From Solenopsis invicta (Eukaryota; Arthropoda; Insecta; Hymenoptera; Formicidae): a stretch of 64,000 nt of DNA. The translations under genes were made by a program, and so were the position numbers. Location of the stretch: positions 8,259,622 through 8,323,621 of the forward strand of contig NC_052675.1 of NCBI RefSeq assembly GCF_016802725.1. The letters are read 5' to 3'. The notes beneath the pieces are model-generated. The model worked only from the letters and a program-made list of their open reading frames with translations, ran no database searches and was not told where the DNA came from. Of this stretch, positions 48,921-62,572 are shown piece after piece (the stretch's first letter is position 1; each line of letters starts with the position of its first letter).

Positions 48921-51900
48921 AGAAAACAAATATCTGTTTTTATCTACATATTGTCTACAACAGTTATCAGTTTCTTTTTCGTACTTCGCATTTTTCGGTT
49001 TACGCGATTCTCGATCGCGATCAAACCCAATTCTCGATATATAAATGTTTTGACTTGGAGAGAAAGAAGATCACGTCGGGAAACATGGGTGCGCGCGTGT
49101 CTCTCCCTTTTCTTCTCATTTTTTTTCCCCCCCACTAAACTTGGCCTGTTATGTTAATATATTTATGTGTGTAAACGGTTATTTTCGTTATCACGAATTT
49201 CTTTAAAGTACAATCGGCCGTGCGCGTGAATAAGTTTGAAATGTTGTCAACGTGCTTCTTTTCCCTCTTATTGCGGTTTCTCCATTTTTTTTCCCGAGAA
49301 AAATTTCCTACCTCATGCGCTGCTCTTTTCAGCGTTACCGTACGGTTTGCATGCAACGTTCCTTGCGGCAAATTTTACCGATCGAATTGTACAAAGACGG
49401 TCGTTCAGATTTTCAATTTGACATAAATTTGCCAAAAATTTTGATTATTTAATTTACAATGTTTAATTTTTTGTCCGTTATAAATTAATACACATCATTA
49501 TAAAGTTTAAATGGCAAGTGCTTAAATGGCAAGTGCTATTGTGTGCTGTGCACTCAGTTAATTGTGAGTTGAGTTTTTAATTTTTTCTGTTACATAAAGA
49601 CATAAAATGTGAAAGACAAATTAATTTTAACGAACAAAATGGTATGCAAGATATTTACGATTAAAGATTTTTAAAAGCAAAACTTTAGTTGTCCTGCGAA
49701 ATAATCAGAGAAAATAGTTCAATCTAAAAAATATTTTATGACTGTGCTATCTATCAAACAGTTTTTACACAGGTATTTACTTTTTTCGATATTAGGTGGT
49801 ACACTTAGTTTCGAGGGTTGACATTCAGATGGCATTAGTCAAGAATAACAGTAAATTTTTTTGACATGTCAAATATGAATCATTATTATTCATGGAAAAA
49901 AAAGAAAAAAAAACGAGAAACGTATTCCGGACATTGACATTTATCCGATCGATAAAACTATTCTGTCTTTCATAATGAGCGAAACATGTAAATAAGAACA
50001 GATGTTTACAACAAAAATGAATTATTATCGATATAAATCTCCAATTGGTCAATATGAATTATGTAATAACGCAAAAATGAAAAATGAACTGTACGAATGG
50101 AAGAATTATTTTTCAATCAAGTTTTTCGACAAGAACAAACTAAAGTTCTCAAAGTTCTAGAGAAATACGGGCTGATCTTTCGATGTGTGTGCGTAAATAA
50201 CCGCTGCATTTTTCAACAAATATTGAGCACTATTGACGATATTTTAAATACGGTAAACGCCCAAGTGCCATGCTTGTAAAACAATTACAAGTTATCGTGA
50301 CCGTTAAAGAGCTTGCGGAGCAAGAATGAAGTGGTCCATCCTCAATGAAGTTCTTCTTTAGATGCGGCTTCGTATTTAAAGTAGACCTCACGAATCGTGT
50401 ATTTACTTCAATTTCATTATTTATGATTTCTATCTTAAACTCGTCATTGTTCGCTGGACTTGACGTTTACCGTATCCAAAATGCTATTGGAAAAAAAAAG
50501 CTACTGCGAAACGTAACGAGGATATCTCATATTTTTGTTGCAGACGCACGTGTATATACGAAGGCATACGGATCGATGTTTCGAGTATGATTCAAGTTAG
50601 ATGAGCGTTAATGTCTACAACAAGCTTGCGCTTTCCTTCTTTCCGTCGCAAGAACGATAAAGATATCCTAAAAAGGGCACGTATAGGTAAGTGTTAAAAT
50701 TATCTCAACGTTAATAATAATACTCATAAATATTACGAACGGCTACCGGAAGAGACCACGCCATTCCCGGCGTTCAATATTTCCCTATTCGCTATCTTTT
50801 TCTTCGTAACTTTGCGTTTTATGTAATGAATGAGAGAAAGGAAAGTAAAAATAATAAGAACAACAAAAACAACAGTGAACAACCACCACGATTACATCGT
50901 CGTCGTCATTTCATCCTCGCGATATATATAAGTAGATTTTTCTTTTGTCATAATAATTTAATGAGTCATTTTATTAACGCGACGCCTCACGACGCGATTC
51001 CCCCCCCCTTTCCTTTTCTTTTTTGTTTTAATATTGTATATTGGAGAGTATAATATAATTGCGGTTTTTCAATATACCTTCCTAAAAATACGGTCAAATC
51101 ACTGCCGCGAGCAGCAATTCCGAGGCACTACGAACAGGCCACAGAGAATATGGCCGCGCAATTATCATCTTCAGATCTCTGTGTCTCTAAATGACAAAAG
51201 ACTAACTGTAGAACACCTAATACGTACGTAATCGTAATTATACTAACGCATCTCGTCGTCTAAGTTTTAGACTCATTACGTAATGTACAATAATTAGAGA
51301 GATCACACACGTCTTAATATAGAAATTTTAAAAGATTATTCTCTAATACGTTGAAGCCTTCTTCCTCCTCTCTTCTTTCATTTTTTTGCTCTTCATTTAA
51401 GTATTGCCACGAATTGTTTTTCTTTTTCTTTCCTTTCCTTTTTTTTCCCCCTCTTTTTAAAAGAGTGATAATGATAATTCTCCGAGATGTGAGCGGACCC
51501 CGTGCGAGCGCGGTCCTTCAAAGTCTTTTCTTTACTTTGAGCTACGCTATCGTCTATGCTACTTAAACGCTAACTTCTACGGTGTCTCAGCCTTCTTCCA
51601 CGTTCCCTCCTCTTGTTTTTTCGCGCGTACTCGCTTACCTAGTTTTCTTTTTATCAGCACCAATCTGATTTTAAAACCGATTCAAAATATCGTCATATAG
51701 TTAGAATATAATATAACCTGTATAAATATACATTCAAATATTACTATAGTATACAAGAAATCGCATCCCCCCCTGTTACGTTTCTCCTCCCCCTTCGTAC
51801 TCTATCGCGGATCATCGTCATCGTCGTTCGCAACTCGATCTACCGAAAGCTATGGCTCAGCACAGTGGGGGGGAGGATGCGTCGTTCTCGTAAATTCTAC

Positions 51901-52189
51901 CTATAATCTCTCGTATCTTTCTTCCGCTCGTCATATCTACCCTCTCCCGCCTTCCCGTCCCAACCCCCTATGTTGTCTTCTCTCCTATTCTCTTACGTTC
52001 AGTCGTACTCTTTATTTTTTCGCCTCATTCACACTCAGTCTCATTCGCACGCGCTCGCATACTTCACCTTTCTTCTTCGTCTGTTTTCCTCCTCGTTTTT
52101 CTTCTTCTTTCGTTTGAAGTGAACGGCTTTACATATTTACAGGTATTCTTCTCGTGGTCGTGTAAACGCTCCCCTCCAAGAAGCACAAC

Positions 52190-52348
52190 ATATCTCTCTC
52201 TTTCTATATATGTATATATACATATACATGTATATACCATGTATATGTATATATATTTATTTCGCTCTCAATCTCATTTATTCTCGTTCACTCACTCACT
52301 CACTCATTCTTTCTTTCTTTCTTTCTTTCTCTCTCTCTCTCTTTCTCT
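52190..52348. repeat. Compound CT / TATACA / CACT / TTCT low-complexity tract
   Basis: Successive blocks: tctctctttct, tatatatgtatatatac, cactcactcact, ttctttctttct, tctctctctc. The 81-aa frame across it is not a gene. Confidence 0.9.
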
Positions 52349-53824
52349 CCCGCGAAACTTTTAAAACATAGGCAAGTTAAATATTGTATCACAATCGTTT
52401 TAGTCTGGTCGAAATCGAACATCTTCAACCCGTTTGGCGATACGTGGCATCTTGAACGGTGAGCGATAGCGCCCCGGGCGGCGCGTGCACCATCCCGCGA
52501 GAGGAAGATAGGCGGATTCAGAGGCGGATTCGCGAGAACTCCCTTTGAATTCGCCTACGTTCTCGCGGGATAAGCCCCGAACTCTCGTGCTATTCGCTTG
52601 TCCACGAAAGAAACGCGAGAAGGTACGTCGTAATCGATTAATTATAAAAAATACGTACGGAGGAATAGACGAGACTCTTCGTTGGTTACTTTACCTTGGT
52701 CTGGCTAGTGAGAAACTCGACGGTGAGCGACAGCCGCTTTTCCAAGCTTTTCCATGTCCTCCTCACGTCGTTTGTCCTTCACATGCGAGATCGACGACTC
52801 GGAGATGCGGTTCGCAGTGGGAATCGGTTATTTGCGTGTGTTGGCGGATTAACTGTCGCCTCAATGTGCGCCAACAATAACGAAGCGTTAATCTTGGAAT
52901 CCCTAAAGGGTCCAACTAATCCGACGCGCTGAAAAGTGGAAAATAACGCGAGGACGATCACGAGGAAGTAACGAACGTTGCGTCGCGATCGTGTACAGCG
53001 AAAAAGAAAATTGTGTATCACAAACTTACTACGAGTTTGAGTATCGCGAGTGATCGATTGATACCTGAGCAAGTATAATCGCATCGTCGTTTGTTGCTCT
53101 CGATAATAACAACGCAACGATAGCAATAATCCTAACCGGGATTGTCGTCTTTCCGCGATTTTATTCAACGTACGTAACAGATAATTTCTCACGAATGTTA
53201 CAGGGACGGGGGGCGGGGGGGGGAGACCCGATCGCGTGTCTTTCCGGCTTGTGTCAAATAACGCGAAAATCTAAGACACTTGTGTCAAACAAGTATCCGC
53301 GAACGATCTCCGAAATTTATATCTCTCTATTTACATCACAGCCGATGCGCTACGATTTAGAGAGAGATAGATAAACGATTTTCTCTCGGAGAGACAATTA
53401 AATCCGACAGAATCAAGCAGAGACGTAGCGACGTAGTGTGGTACACGTTTCTGCGATGTTTCTCGGATATTCGCGTTACGCGATCTCTTCGCGACGAAAA
53501 AGCACTCTCACCGTCGAGTTCGAGACTAGCTGGGCGACGTGTTCCGAGGTTCTCTGCTAAGCAGCGATGGAACAAGAAGAGCGAGCGAGTTGTGAAACGA
53601 CGAAAATAAAGAAGACTCTAGTAAATGCACAATGATAAATGTCACGGGTAATGTTGCTGGATCGGTTGCTGGCCGCATCGAGACGCGGCGGCGGCGGCGG
53701 CAGCGGCGGCGATGGCGTTCGACGTTGCGTCGGCCTCCAACGCGGCGGCGGCGGGACCGAAACAGCGCTGAAACCTCAGCGCGGGGATTCCTGCTTGCTA
53801 GTAGGCGGCAGGATGGACGGTTAG

Positions 53825-54831
53825 TCACTGCGGCGGCAGACCGGTCGGTGGCTTGAACTCGCCGGTCACGGACACGCCGTTCGCCTGGGCACCAGGGAAC
53901 TGCGCGGTGGAGACCGGCGGCTGGTGGTTGAACGCGGGCGCGTAGCACTGCGGGAAGTAGAGCTCCGGCTTGACGACCGTCGGCGTGAGGCCGCGTGGCA
54001 CGGGTACCGGACCCAGGCCCGCGGGCGTGCCGGGCGGCTTCGTGTCGCCGCTCGAGTTCCGACGCACTTTGGCCGCGTGCGGGTTCATGTGGTTGTCGAT
54101 GTGCTTCTTCACCTCGGGCTCGGTGGCGAAGCGCCGCCTGCAGTTGGGCATCGGACAACAGAACGGCCGATCGCCCTGATGAGTGCGCGTGTGCTGGTCC
54201 AGAATTGCCTTTTGACGAAAGTCCTTGCCACACTGCTGACACTTGTACGGCTTCTCGCCGGTGTGGATACGCAGATGCTGATTGAGGATCGTGCGTTGGC
54301 GGAAGTTGCGTCCACAGTACACGCAACCGTACGGCTTCTCGTTCGTGTGGATGCGCAGATGTTGCGTGAGATGAGACTGTTGCCGGAATCGCTTGCCGCA
54401 CTCTGGGCAAGGATATGGCCGCGACTCGATGTGTATGCACCCGTGTTGCAGCAGCGTCGACTTTTGCTTGAACTCCTTCTGACATATCGGACAGCGCACG
54501 TACAACGGCATGCCGGCCGAGCGACCGTGCTGTATCACGTCGGGTAGACAGCTCTTCGTGCCACCCTGCTGCTTGATGTACTGCAAGGCACCGAAGCTGC
54601 CCGAACCACCTGCGCCGAAGACCGCGTGATTGCCACCCTTTGGATCTTTGAAGTACGCCGGGTACTGGATAGAATTGGCGTCCGGCGCCGGACTGAACGC
54701 ACCCGATTGCGTGTCCGTGTCGCCGAATGTCGACGCCACCTCCTCCTTACCCTCTTCGGGCGGAAAGGGAACGTCCTGCGGCCAGAGGGTCGGCGTCATT
54801 CCGTTCTTGAAGATGAGGTGCGGACTCACGT
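53825..54831 (-). CDS. Alternative terminal exon B of a C2H2 zinc-finger transcription factor (five fingers)
   Basis: Minus-strand exon from acceptor ctcttgttacag (ag at 54833-54832) to TGA at 53827-53825; 1007 bases, 335 codons after a two-base phase carry-over. The N-terminal part is linker-like, with YFKDP, GALQYIKQQGG and LPDVIQ motifs. Four tandem C2H2 fingers with HTGEKPY-type linkers follow (CPICQKEFKQKSTLLQH first), then a fifth with wider cysteine spacing (CCPMPNC...H...H). A Pro-rich tail follows. The fingers indicate a sequence-specific DNA-binding nuclear protein. Its start is in the same phase as exon A (both complete a xA-codon), and the whole order of motifs matches exon A. Upstream exons are outside the window, so the gene's N-terminus is unknown. 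A family to test is insect dati (CG2052), low confidence. Confidence 0.85.
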
Positions 54832-55717
54832 CTGTAACAAGAGAACGGGCCACGGTTCATCGGCGGTATTCCACGGCGGATGGGTAACGGAGGAACGTTA
54901 GTAGCCCGGATTACGGTTTAATGATTACAGGATCAAAGCTATCTACGTACCAATTACGTAACGCGAGTCGAGCGCGACCTCAAAAATCGTTTGCTCAAAT
55001 TCAGGCGAGAAGATCCCCAGACAACACAAACGTCCAAGAAAGTTGAACTTTAATCGAGTTGAACTTTAATCATTCTGTGACTCGTGCGATGGCGTTTACA
55101 CGTCTTTAGGACACTTGTGTTGTTTGGAAAATTATCATTTACCCAATTTATCGCGATCTCTAACAAAAGTTATTATTGGTATTAGTAAGTAAATGGGAAG
55201 AGAAACGCTATATAGAAAAAGTACATAGTTATTCGTGGTAGGCTGATGTTCACTTTAACGGAGGGATCCGCGAGAGGAACTAGAGTTATTAGAGGGCAGT
55301 CGGATTAGCTAGGTGACAAGTCGGATCGCATAAAATGTGGAAAGGGGAACTGCTCTATCTCACAGCTCACCAGCGCTGTCGCATCCAGCTCAACCGTTCT
55401 TACCCGCCGGTTGGCTTTAGCTTCAACGAGGTCCAATGACAACTGGTACTTGTCTCTGGTAAGTCGTCGTTAGTAGTTCTGGAAGCTTTTGAAAGAAAAA
55501 CGCGCTCCGGCAAGCTGGTGAGGGGTACAGATGATGATCTAGACCAGTGGTGAATTTACCCCCATTATTTCGAGACACATCGTCCTGTCAGTTTATTTAC
55601 TTTTCGCTCTTTTTTTCGAGCCGTAAATCCATCACTGGTACAGACGGACAGGTGAAAAATAGAGATGAATCGTTAGTATGCGGGTTATTGTACCGCCGGC
55701 GGTAATGAACGTGATGA
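54832..55717 (-). other. Sequence between the two zinc-finger exons
   Basis: About 890 bp. Exon A ends with a stop at 55718, and a pyrimidine-rich acceptor tract precedes exon B. It should contain the 3' untranslated part and polyadenylation site of isoform A, plus intron for isoform B. No further finger or exon was seen. Confidence 0.6.
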
Positions 55718-56594
55718 TTATAATGAAGACGATGGCGATGATGCCGATGGTGACGGTGGCGACGGTGGTTGCGATAGTAATGAGTGAGAACCGGTGGGTG
55801 GGTCAGTGTTTGGTTGTGGTGGACGCCCTCTGGGGAGTCTGGGAGGCAGAGAGAAATGCTCGCCTTGGTGTGTGCGGACGTGCTGATTCAGGATCGCCTT
55901 CTGACGGAAGTGTTTTCCGCACTCCGGACATTGGTATGGCTTCTCACCCGAGTGGATGCGCAGATGCTGGTTGAGGATGGCACGCTGCCGGAACGTACGC
56001 TCGCAGTATACACAAGCGTACGGCTTCTCGTTAGCATGTATGCGCAGATGCTGCGTGAGATGGGATTGTTGACGGAACCGCTTGCCGCACTCCGGACATC
56101 CGTACGGCCGGCTGTCTGTGTGGATCCGCTCGTGCTGCAGCAGAGTTGACTTCTGCTTAAAGTCTTTGCCGCAGGTCAAGCACTTGAACAGACGTAGATC
56201 GCTGTTGCCGGCCTTGGACGATTTGCCGCTCTGTTGCACGATGTCAGGCAGCCCGGTCGCCATGTTCGGCGCGCCCGGACTCGCGTACTGATGCGCGTCC
56301 AGCCCCGGCCCGCCGTCACCTTGGCCGAGAGACGTAAGCATTACTCCGGGTTGCTTGAGATAGTGCAGCGCGGAGAAGCCGCCGGGCGTGAGCATATGCG
56401 GTGGCACGGACGGTGAAGGGTGCGGCCGGGCCTCTTTGAAATAATGCTGCGGATATTGTTGCAGCTCTCCGGCGCCGGGAAAGCAATCGCTGCGATCCAC
56501 CTCTGCGTGAGGAGTCAATTGTTGTTGCGGCGAGTGATCTTGCTGTTGCGTTTGTTGCTGCTGCTGAGATTGCTGTTGAACTTGTTGCTGCTGC

Positions 56595-56626
<32 letters not shown>

Positions 56627-56994
56627 CTGCTGTTGCTGCTGGACCTGCTGCTGCGTTTGTTGTTGCTGCTGTTGTTGCTGCTGCTGAGACGTGGCTTGAT
56701 TCGACTGTATGTCATCGTCCGGCGGAGTCAAGGATTGTGGCTCGGGAGGCGCCGAGGGATATGGTGAGGGCACGGGCGAGGCTAACGAGGGCGGGGGACC
56801 GCTTTCGCCGCCCTCGACCGGAGGTCCACAGGCCTGCTGTGGGCTTCCCGACGAGGAGGAACCCTGTTGCTGTTGCTGCTGTTGTTGCTGCTGCGGGTAC
56901 AGTCCACCGTCCTGGAGAGATCCCGGCCCCGGGCCCCACTGACCCTGGGGTCTCTCCATGTTATCTTTGTACAATACGTAGGGCGCGCCAGTAT
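55718..56994 (-). CDS. Alternative terminal exon A of the same C2H2 zinc-finger gene (four fingers, polyglutamine)
   Basis: Minus-strand exon from acceptor cttacag (ag at 56996-56995) to the stop at 55718; 1277 bases, 425 codons after a two-base carry-over. It opens TGAPYVLYKDNMERPQ, parallel to VSPHLIFKNGM in exon B. A Gln-rich region of about 90 residues, with uninterrupted runs, comes next. The shared blocks HYFKEARP, FSALHYLKQPG and GLPDIVQQ follow. Four C2H2 fingers come after, very similar to the first four of exon B (FKQKSTLLQHERIH, FRQQSHLTQHLRIH, FRQRAILNQHLRIH, FRQKAILNQHVRTH). The exon ends Pro/Ser-rich with no fifth finger. Probably spliced as a mutually exclusive last exon to a common upstream exon, so the two isoforms would differ in activation region and finger number. 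A separate gene is less likely because no own start with promoter is visible. Confidence 0.85.
56516..56694 (-). repeat. CAG/CAA repeat encoding polyglutamine in zinc-finger exon A
   Basis: Mixed CAG and CAA codons (ctg/ttg on +) code for long Gln runs with a few Val, Thr, Ser and His. A smaller Gln run is at about 56860-56900. The codon mixing argues for selection on the protein and stabilises length. The Leu-rich and Ser/Asn-rich frames in other frames here are shadows. Confidence 0.92.
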
Positions 56995-59900
56995 CTGTAA
57001 GTAAACAATACAGAAGAGGGTTCGCAGTTAGGCGGATGCATAACAGCGCATTATTGTGTAAGATAAGAAATATGAGAGACTCGTTTTATTTTCCACTTGT
57101 ATACAATGAACCGTTTTATCAGTAACGATCGTTACGTCTATCGTCTCGAATTTCGTGTACAGTTTAGTAAGAATGTCGTATGAATAAACGATTAATCGTG
57201 AAATAAGATTACATTTTCTAGGCATATAACGTTATTCGAAATTGGGCCACGAGTCGTGGACGTTTGCATCTTTAGAATCTCCGATCTCCTAGAATGCGCA
57301 GTCTAGAATATCAGATCAGACCAACGTTCCTAGTCACGCATGGACAGACACGTCCGGTTCACGCTTCACAAGTTCAATCGCTGTTATGCAGGTCGAATCT
57401 ATAAAGTACGTACCACGCTGATAATTTATAAGGTGTTAAAGGTAGACGCGACACTACGAAACCACGTGCTCGATTCGTTAAATTCTTGAATCCTTGAGGA
57501 ATTTTGCGTCCTTGGACGCTCGAATAAGACGGAACTTCTTACAATCGTATCGCTTTAAACCGTTCTTTTTTTTTATACTCGTAAATTTTTTAAATATGCG
57601 GATAACAAAGGCGGATGCAATTATAATTAACCGAAAATAAGAGGCAAACGCAAAGGAAGGTAATCATATCGCGCCAAGTTTTTAATTAAACTTTGCCACG
57701 CTATTTAAGGCGCTTATTTAAGACATGTGTCTCGCCCAATCGGTATTATCGCGCGCAATTACGTTGCGAGGAATAAGACGGCTTAAGTCGTTTTACGATT
57801 ACGGAATTTATGTTACGCAATATCGCGAGGCATTCCTCCTCTCTTATCAGACTAATTACATCTGCCTTCATTTTCCTTTTTTTTTGCCACTGCGAATTTG
57901 TCACTCAATTTGCATTTTGCGCAACCTGTTTGAAGTAATTTTTACTTTTGCTTTGTCGGATGACTCATCTAATGCAATATTGTTTCTTCGCGAAAAGTAT
58001 TCCAACGGAAGTTTTATCGCCTCGATACGCAATAAGTCACGATCTTCGAGATTCGCAATTTATATCAATCAGAACTGCACACAAGAATATTTGATAACCT
58101 ATCTTTCGAGAAAAATTAATTGAAAGTAGAACAAATGCTAATTTACGAAAGATGAAAAAACATGAAAACTTCAACGGATACGCGTACAGATACGCGTACA
58201 GTATGACGCGAAGTAGATTGAGGAGTTATGCGATGTGTGTGGTAGTTATATGGCAGATAACGATAAGACTTGGAAATACTTGTTAACGAAGTTTACCGAT
58301 ATATAAATTTGCCGGAGAAAAAAAGAAAAAAAAACATTGTGATTCGGCACAAACCGTTTGCACGTGAATCAATCATATTTATAGTTAACTGTTTTTATTG
58401 TGCCATATTTACTCGTTACATAACCGTTATTTGTTAAGATAATACTACGTGCATCGGGCACGTCGAGATTAGTTTATTGCAATTCCAAGTTTATCCCATC
58501 ACATATAATTGCATTTAACTATTTCGAGAATCTCGAGTGCGATAACATTGTAATATCCCGTTATCGCGGTTAAGAGAAAGGCAACCGGTCGAAAAGTGAC
58601 GCTAATGCGATATTCGTGGCCTGAAGAGTATTCGTTATCGTCATTGATAGAAGTCTGCGTAACATTTCGCGAGTTCCACGATTAGCGCGAATTTTTTTAA
58701 TTAGCGCGTAGTGCAATCTTGTTTTGCAAAGCGCCGCTTTCTGTTTCTCTAACCAAGTGTATTATACGAGAGCAAAACTGAAAAATTTTTTTTTCCAATA
58801 TTTTTCGTGAGTAGAAAAAAACGGTCATACCATTATAGAAACATCAATCATATATTGACGCGCCAACATTTATGGTTCTTATTCGTCTCTCTCTCTCTCT
58901 CTTCTTTTACAATTAACATTTATTATGCCATTTATCCCCCTGTATTGGAATAGTTCTAATACAATCGTTGATCTGCTATAAAGCCAATTTATTTCGAGAA
59001 ATTCGTCAAAAGTTATGCTACCAAGGCAACGCTACGTCTCATTAAATTCAGTCTGTGTCCTGCAACAATTAATTACATCCAAAATCCCGGAGCAATAGTT
59101 CAAATTTCCTTCGCATCCAGAAAGTCATTAGCTCTATCTTGTAAAATAAAAAGTATAAGAGTTTTTCTAAACCGCAAATGCACTTTACGGAAGCTGACAA
59201 GTAAAATAAAAACTATCAAAGGCACTATGTTAAATTAATAGAATAAAGACTTTTTTTCATTCGCTCTAAAATTCTATTCTTGTGAAAAAATTAAGAGAAA
59301 TTCAAATACAATTTTTATTATCAAGAATCAAGCGCAACAACAATCGCAATGATAATAAAAAGTAACTATTATTGTAATAACTTATTCGGTCAATTGCGAA
59401 AGATTAATACTTATAAAGACTACGTAAAGAGAAACAAAGTTAAAAAAAAAAAAAAAAATTTTAGTTTTCTCTCCATCGCGAGAATCTTTCCCGGTGTCAG
59501 ATTATTCAAGGAGTGTTCTTATTGTTAAATTGTGTTAAAGAAATGTCCAGATTGTTCTTTCGATTTCCCTCGCATTCGCGTGGATAAACATTGGCGAGCG
59601 TTGATACGAACTCCAAGTTTTCCTGCAGTCCGACCGAGCTTTAATGAGAGAGGCGATCCACTTATAACTTTACCAACTAAGCAATCGTAAGATCTCGGAG
59701 TTGATTTGGATGCGCGTTATGTTTCACAAATCACATAAAGACAAGCGGCTACTGTTCATTTGAAAGAAATACTCGAGAGTCACTCTTGAGAGTCACACTT
59801 ACAAATGGATATATCATTGGAGAGAGAGTGTTACGGAGAGTCGTTCTCTTACTTTTATTCTCTCTACTTACGAGTTCTCAAACGAACACAAAGTTCGAGA

Positions 59901-62536
59901 TTTTACATCGTAAATATTTAAACGTAAACGGCGATTTAAATTTATTCGATCACATATAGATGAAAAATCAGCCAAATAGACTAAAAGTATAAATTAAAAA
60001 AAAATTCATGTGCTTGTGTGTATGTGTGTGTGTGTGTTGTGTATCAATTTTTGTTACAATAACAGAAATTTAGTTCCAAATCAAACATAAACTCTGGTTA
60101 AAGTTGAAATCTGCATTGAAATTCGACAAAAACAGTCAGCAAGTGAAAATGGGACAATGCTCGTTCGATAGTGTTGCATTATTATACAGACGGTTAGAGC
60201 GGGGAAACATGTATGTCGGGGAATCCCTGCTGAATGATGTTTTGTTCGCTCGGACCGGTTTATCACTCAAGTTTTTATAGGGTGAGCCATAAGTCCTAGC
60301 ACCGCACACTATTTCAACGACTTACGAATAGTTTCTGGTAGATCACGCTTCGCGGAAAAAAAAGTGAATCACCCGCATAAAAATTTGTTAATCCCATTCG
60401 ACGCGTCACTCGAAATTAAAACGAACGGAATAGAAATGCTTCTGTTCGTGACAATCTTAAATACGCGTTATGTTGTTATCAGTCAATATTTCCCGCGGTG
60501 TCGATATCTCATTTCAAGTTAGAGTCAGAATACCATGAGACACTTGGATAGACTAGTAACACTTGTGTCAATAAAATCGGAAAGAAATCTTGATAGAAAT
60601 TATATGAATATACCAATGAAAGAGGAACAAATGGAAACGTAATCGCGTAAGTTGCAAGGACGATAAACAAAAAAGTCGCACGTGCAAGATATAGGAATTA
60701 ATATGTATCGAGTTCAGAGATGTATAATCGACGAAAGAAGGGGGAAAAAAACGATTTAACCGCAAATAATATACCTACGACTGACTGTTGTTGCCATTTC
60801 TACACCTTTCGTTGGATATTTTAAAAGCGAAGCTTTTGACAAAATTGAGTTCTTGATAAAAAATAAAAAAAAAATTTTTGATCGATCAATAATAGTAATA
60901 CTTATTGTTAGCACAATAAGGTAGAAAAACTCGCAATAAAAAAAAAAAACAACCATAAAATTCGTTCGGTGCATAGTGCGGGACTTGGCGGAATGGTACG
61001 TTGTGTTTGAGAAAAGTCGCCAATGCTGATATCATTGATTTTTCGGTAACAAGCATGGGATTGCACTCCGTCGAGCGTCTTTACGATTTGTTTTGGCTGC
61101 GAGAAACGCATAAAGCGAAGCCGGGAGGACCGTAGCGCATCGGTGGTAGGTGGAGGAGGCGAGCAAGAGAGGAGCAAGGGAAGAGAGATGGCTCGTGGCT
61201 GCACATGCGCGCTTTTTTCGTCGGGGCCAGCATTTTTAAAGATTTTTCCTGCCGCGGCGGCTCGCAGGACGCAGATTTAAGTCGCCGGGTCGATCCCGTC
61301 GATTCCCCGTGTGGTGGGAATCGCGCTTTATTCCAAGCAAACAATCGAAAAACTTGCACCGCGAAACCGGTATAATTTCGAGATGAGGTCAATCTCCTAT
61401 ACTGAAAACAAAAGTGTAAAATGCCTCAGTCTTCGCGTCATCAATCGTCGCGACGCTATTTTATCGCGAATAAATAATAAAGCTTCTTTTTCTCTCTTCT
61501 CTTTTGAAATGAAAATGTAGAATGAGTTTTTGCTTCGTTTACACGATAAACTACCAAGAAGAAGAAGAAGAAGAAGAAGAAAAGAAAGTCACAGGACACT
61601 CTTGACGAGTCTGGACGACGACTCGGCTTTGACGTCGCGTCATAAATTAATGATAATTAAAGTTTACGATTACAGAATTCATAATGGCTAAGAGAAAATA
61701 AAAACTGACGATCGAGCCGATTATCTTTACGCGGATTGCACTGGCTTCCGGTCCGTACGGCTCCTACGGTGCGGTGCCGTAAATTAGACGAAAAGAGAAA
61801 AGTGAGAAAGAAAACTCGCCGACCCTCCTCCGCTTTATTCCGACAAAATCGCGAAATAACTAGAGTGTCTTTGGTCGAAAGTGCGGAGTTAATTGAACAG
61901 GTGAAAGCGACTTTGTGGGCTCAAAGTGAAGGCGCTGTCTGCGCGATATGCGTACAATAAAAGAAAATATCGAAGGAGAAAACTCGATACATAGTATTAG
62001 ATCGACAAGTTTTACACTGGCTGACAGAAACCCGCGCGACACACTTTGCAGATAAATCCGCAGATAAAACATAAAGTACGCGTCGTCGGGTACCACGTGT
62101 AAAAATTCACGTTTTCTGTTCCTCGATGCTGCTGCAACTCGCGGGTTTGCGATTTCTCGAATTGCTCTCGCACTGACGCTCTTTAGGATCCTCCAGATTT
62201 TTTACATGTCGTTCTCGTGGCGCGAGTAAAACCGTTTCGCGCATCATTTTCTGCCGTTTGATGCCTAATAACGTAACAGAAATGTGTTTTACATTTTGAT
62301 ACATATCTCGTATCATGCATTCGGATATTACGCACATTATACACGCCGGTAAAATTGTCGGAGGACGGTACGATAGATCAGGACGTTACTGTAAATGAAG
62401 CGGCTTTATTCGTTAATTTATGGATCCGTGCAAACGAAAGAACAGGCGATAATTGTGATGGCACGGGCAAACGTAATATTCGCGATATAACGCCATGCGT
62501 GCCGTCGTTCCCCTTGCGTTCTCGTTGAAAAGAAGA

Positions 62537-62572
62537 GGGAGGGAGAGAGAGAGAGAGAGAGAGAAAGAGAGA
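62537..62572. repeat. (GA)n microsatellite
   Basis: About 16 GA units with one aa interruption. Confidence 0.93.

Larger units (their letters stand above)
38215..53600. other. Long gene-free stretch with scattered microsatellites
   Basis: I looked for exons with a conserved-looking frame plus splice sites on both strands and found none. CpG-rich patches (about 39040-39800) alternate with AT-rich parts and CT/GA arrays. The right-hand end (about 50-53.8 kb) may include the 3' untranslated region of the minus-strand zinc-finger gene. Frames up to about 142 aa appear compositional. Confidence 0.5.

Noticed and set aside
53526..54485. 319-aa minus-strand open frame overlapping zinc-finger exon B
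   Set aside because: It is a frame-shifted shadow of the zinc-finger coding sequence; Arg/Ala/His-rich with no domain.
56420..56767. 115-aa poly-leucine frame
   Set aside because: Antisense reading of the polyglutamine CAG/CAA repeat.
60278..60310. atagggtgagccataagtcc, resembling transposon ends that begin with agggtg-cca
   Set aside because: No matching opposite end or target duplication could be found; one short match is not enough. The similar motifs at 8892 and 9034 were rejected for the same reason.
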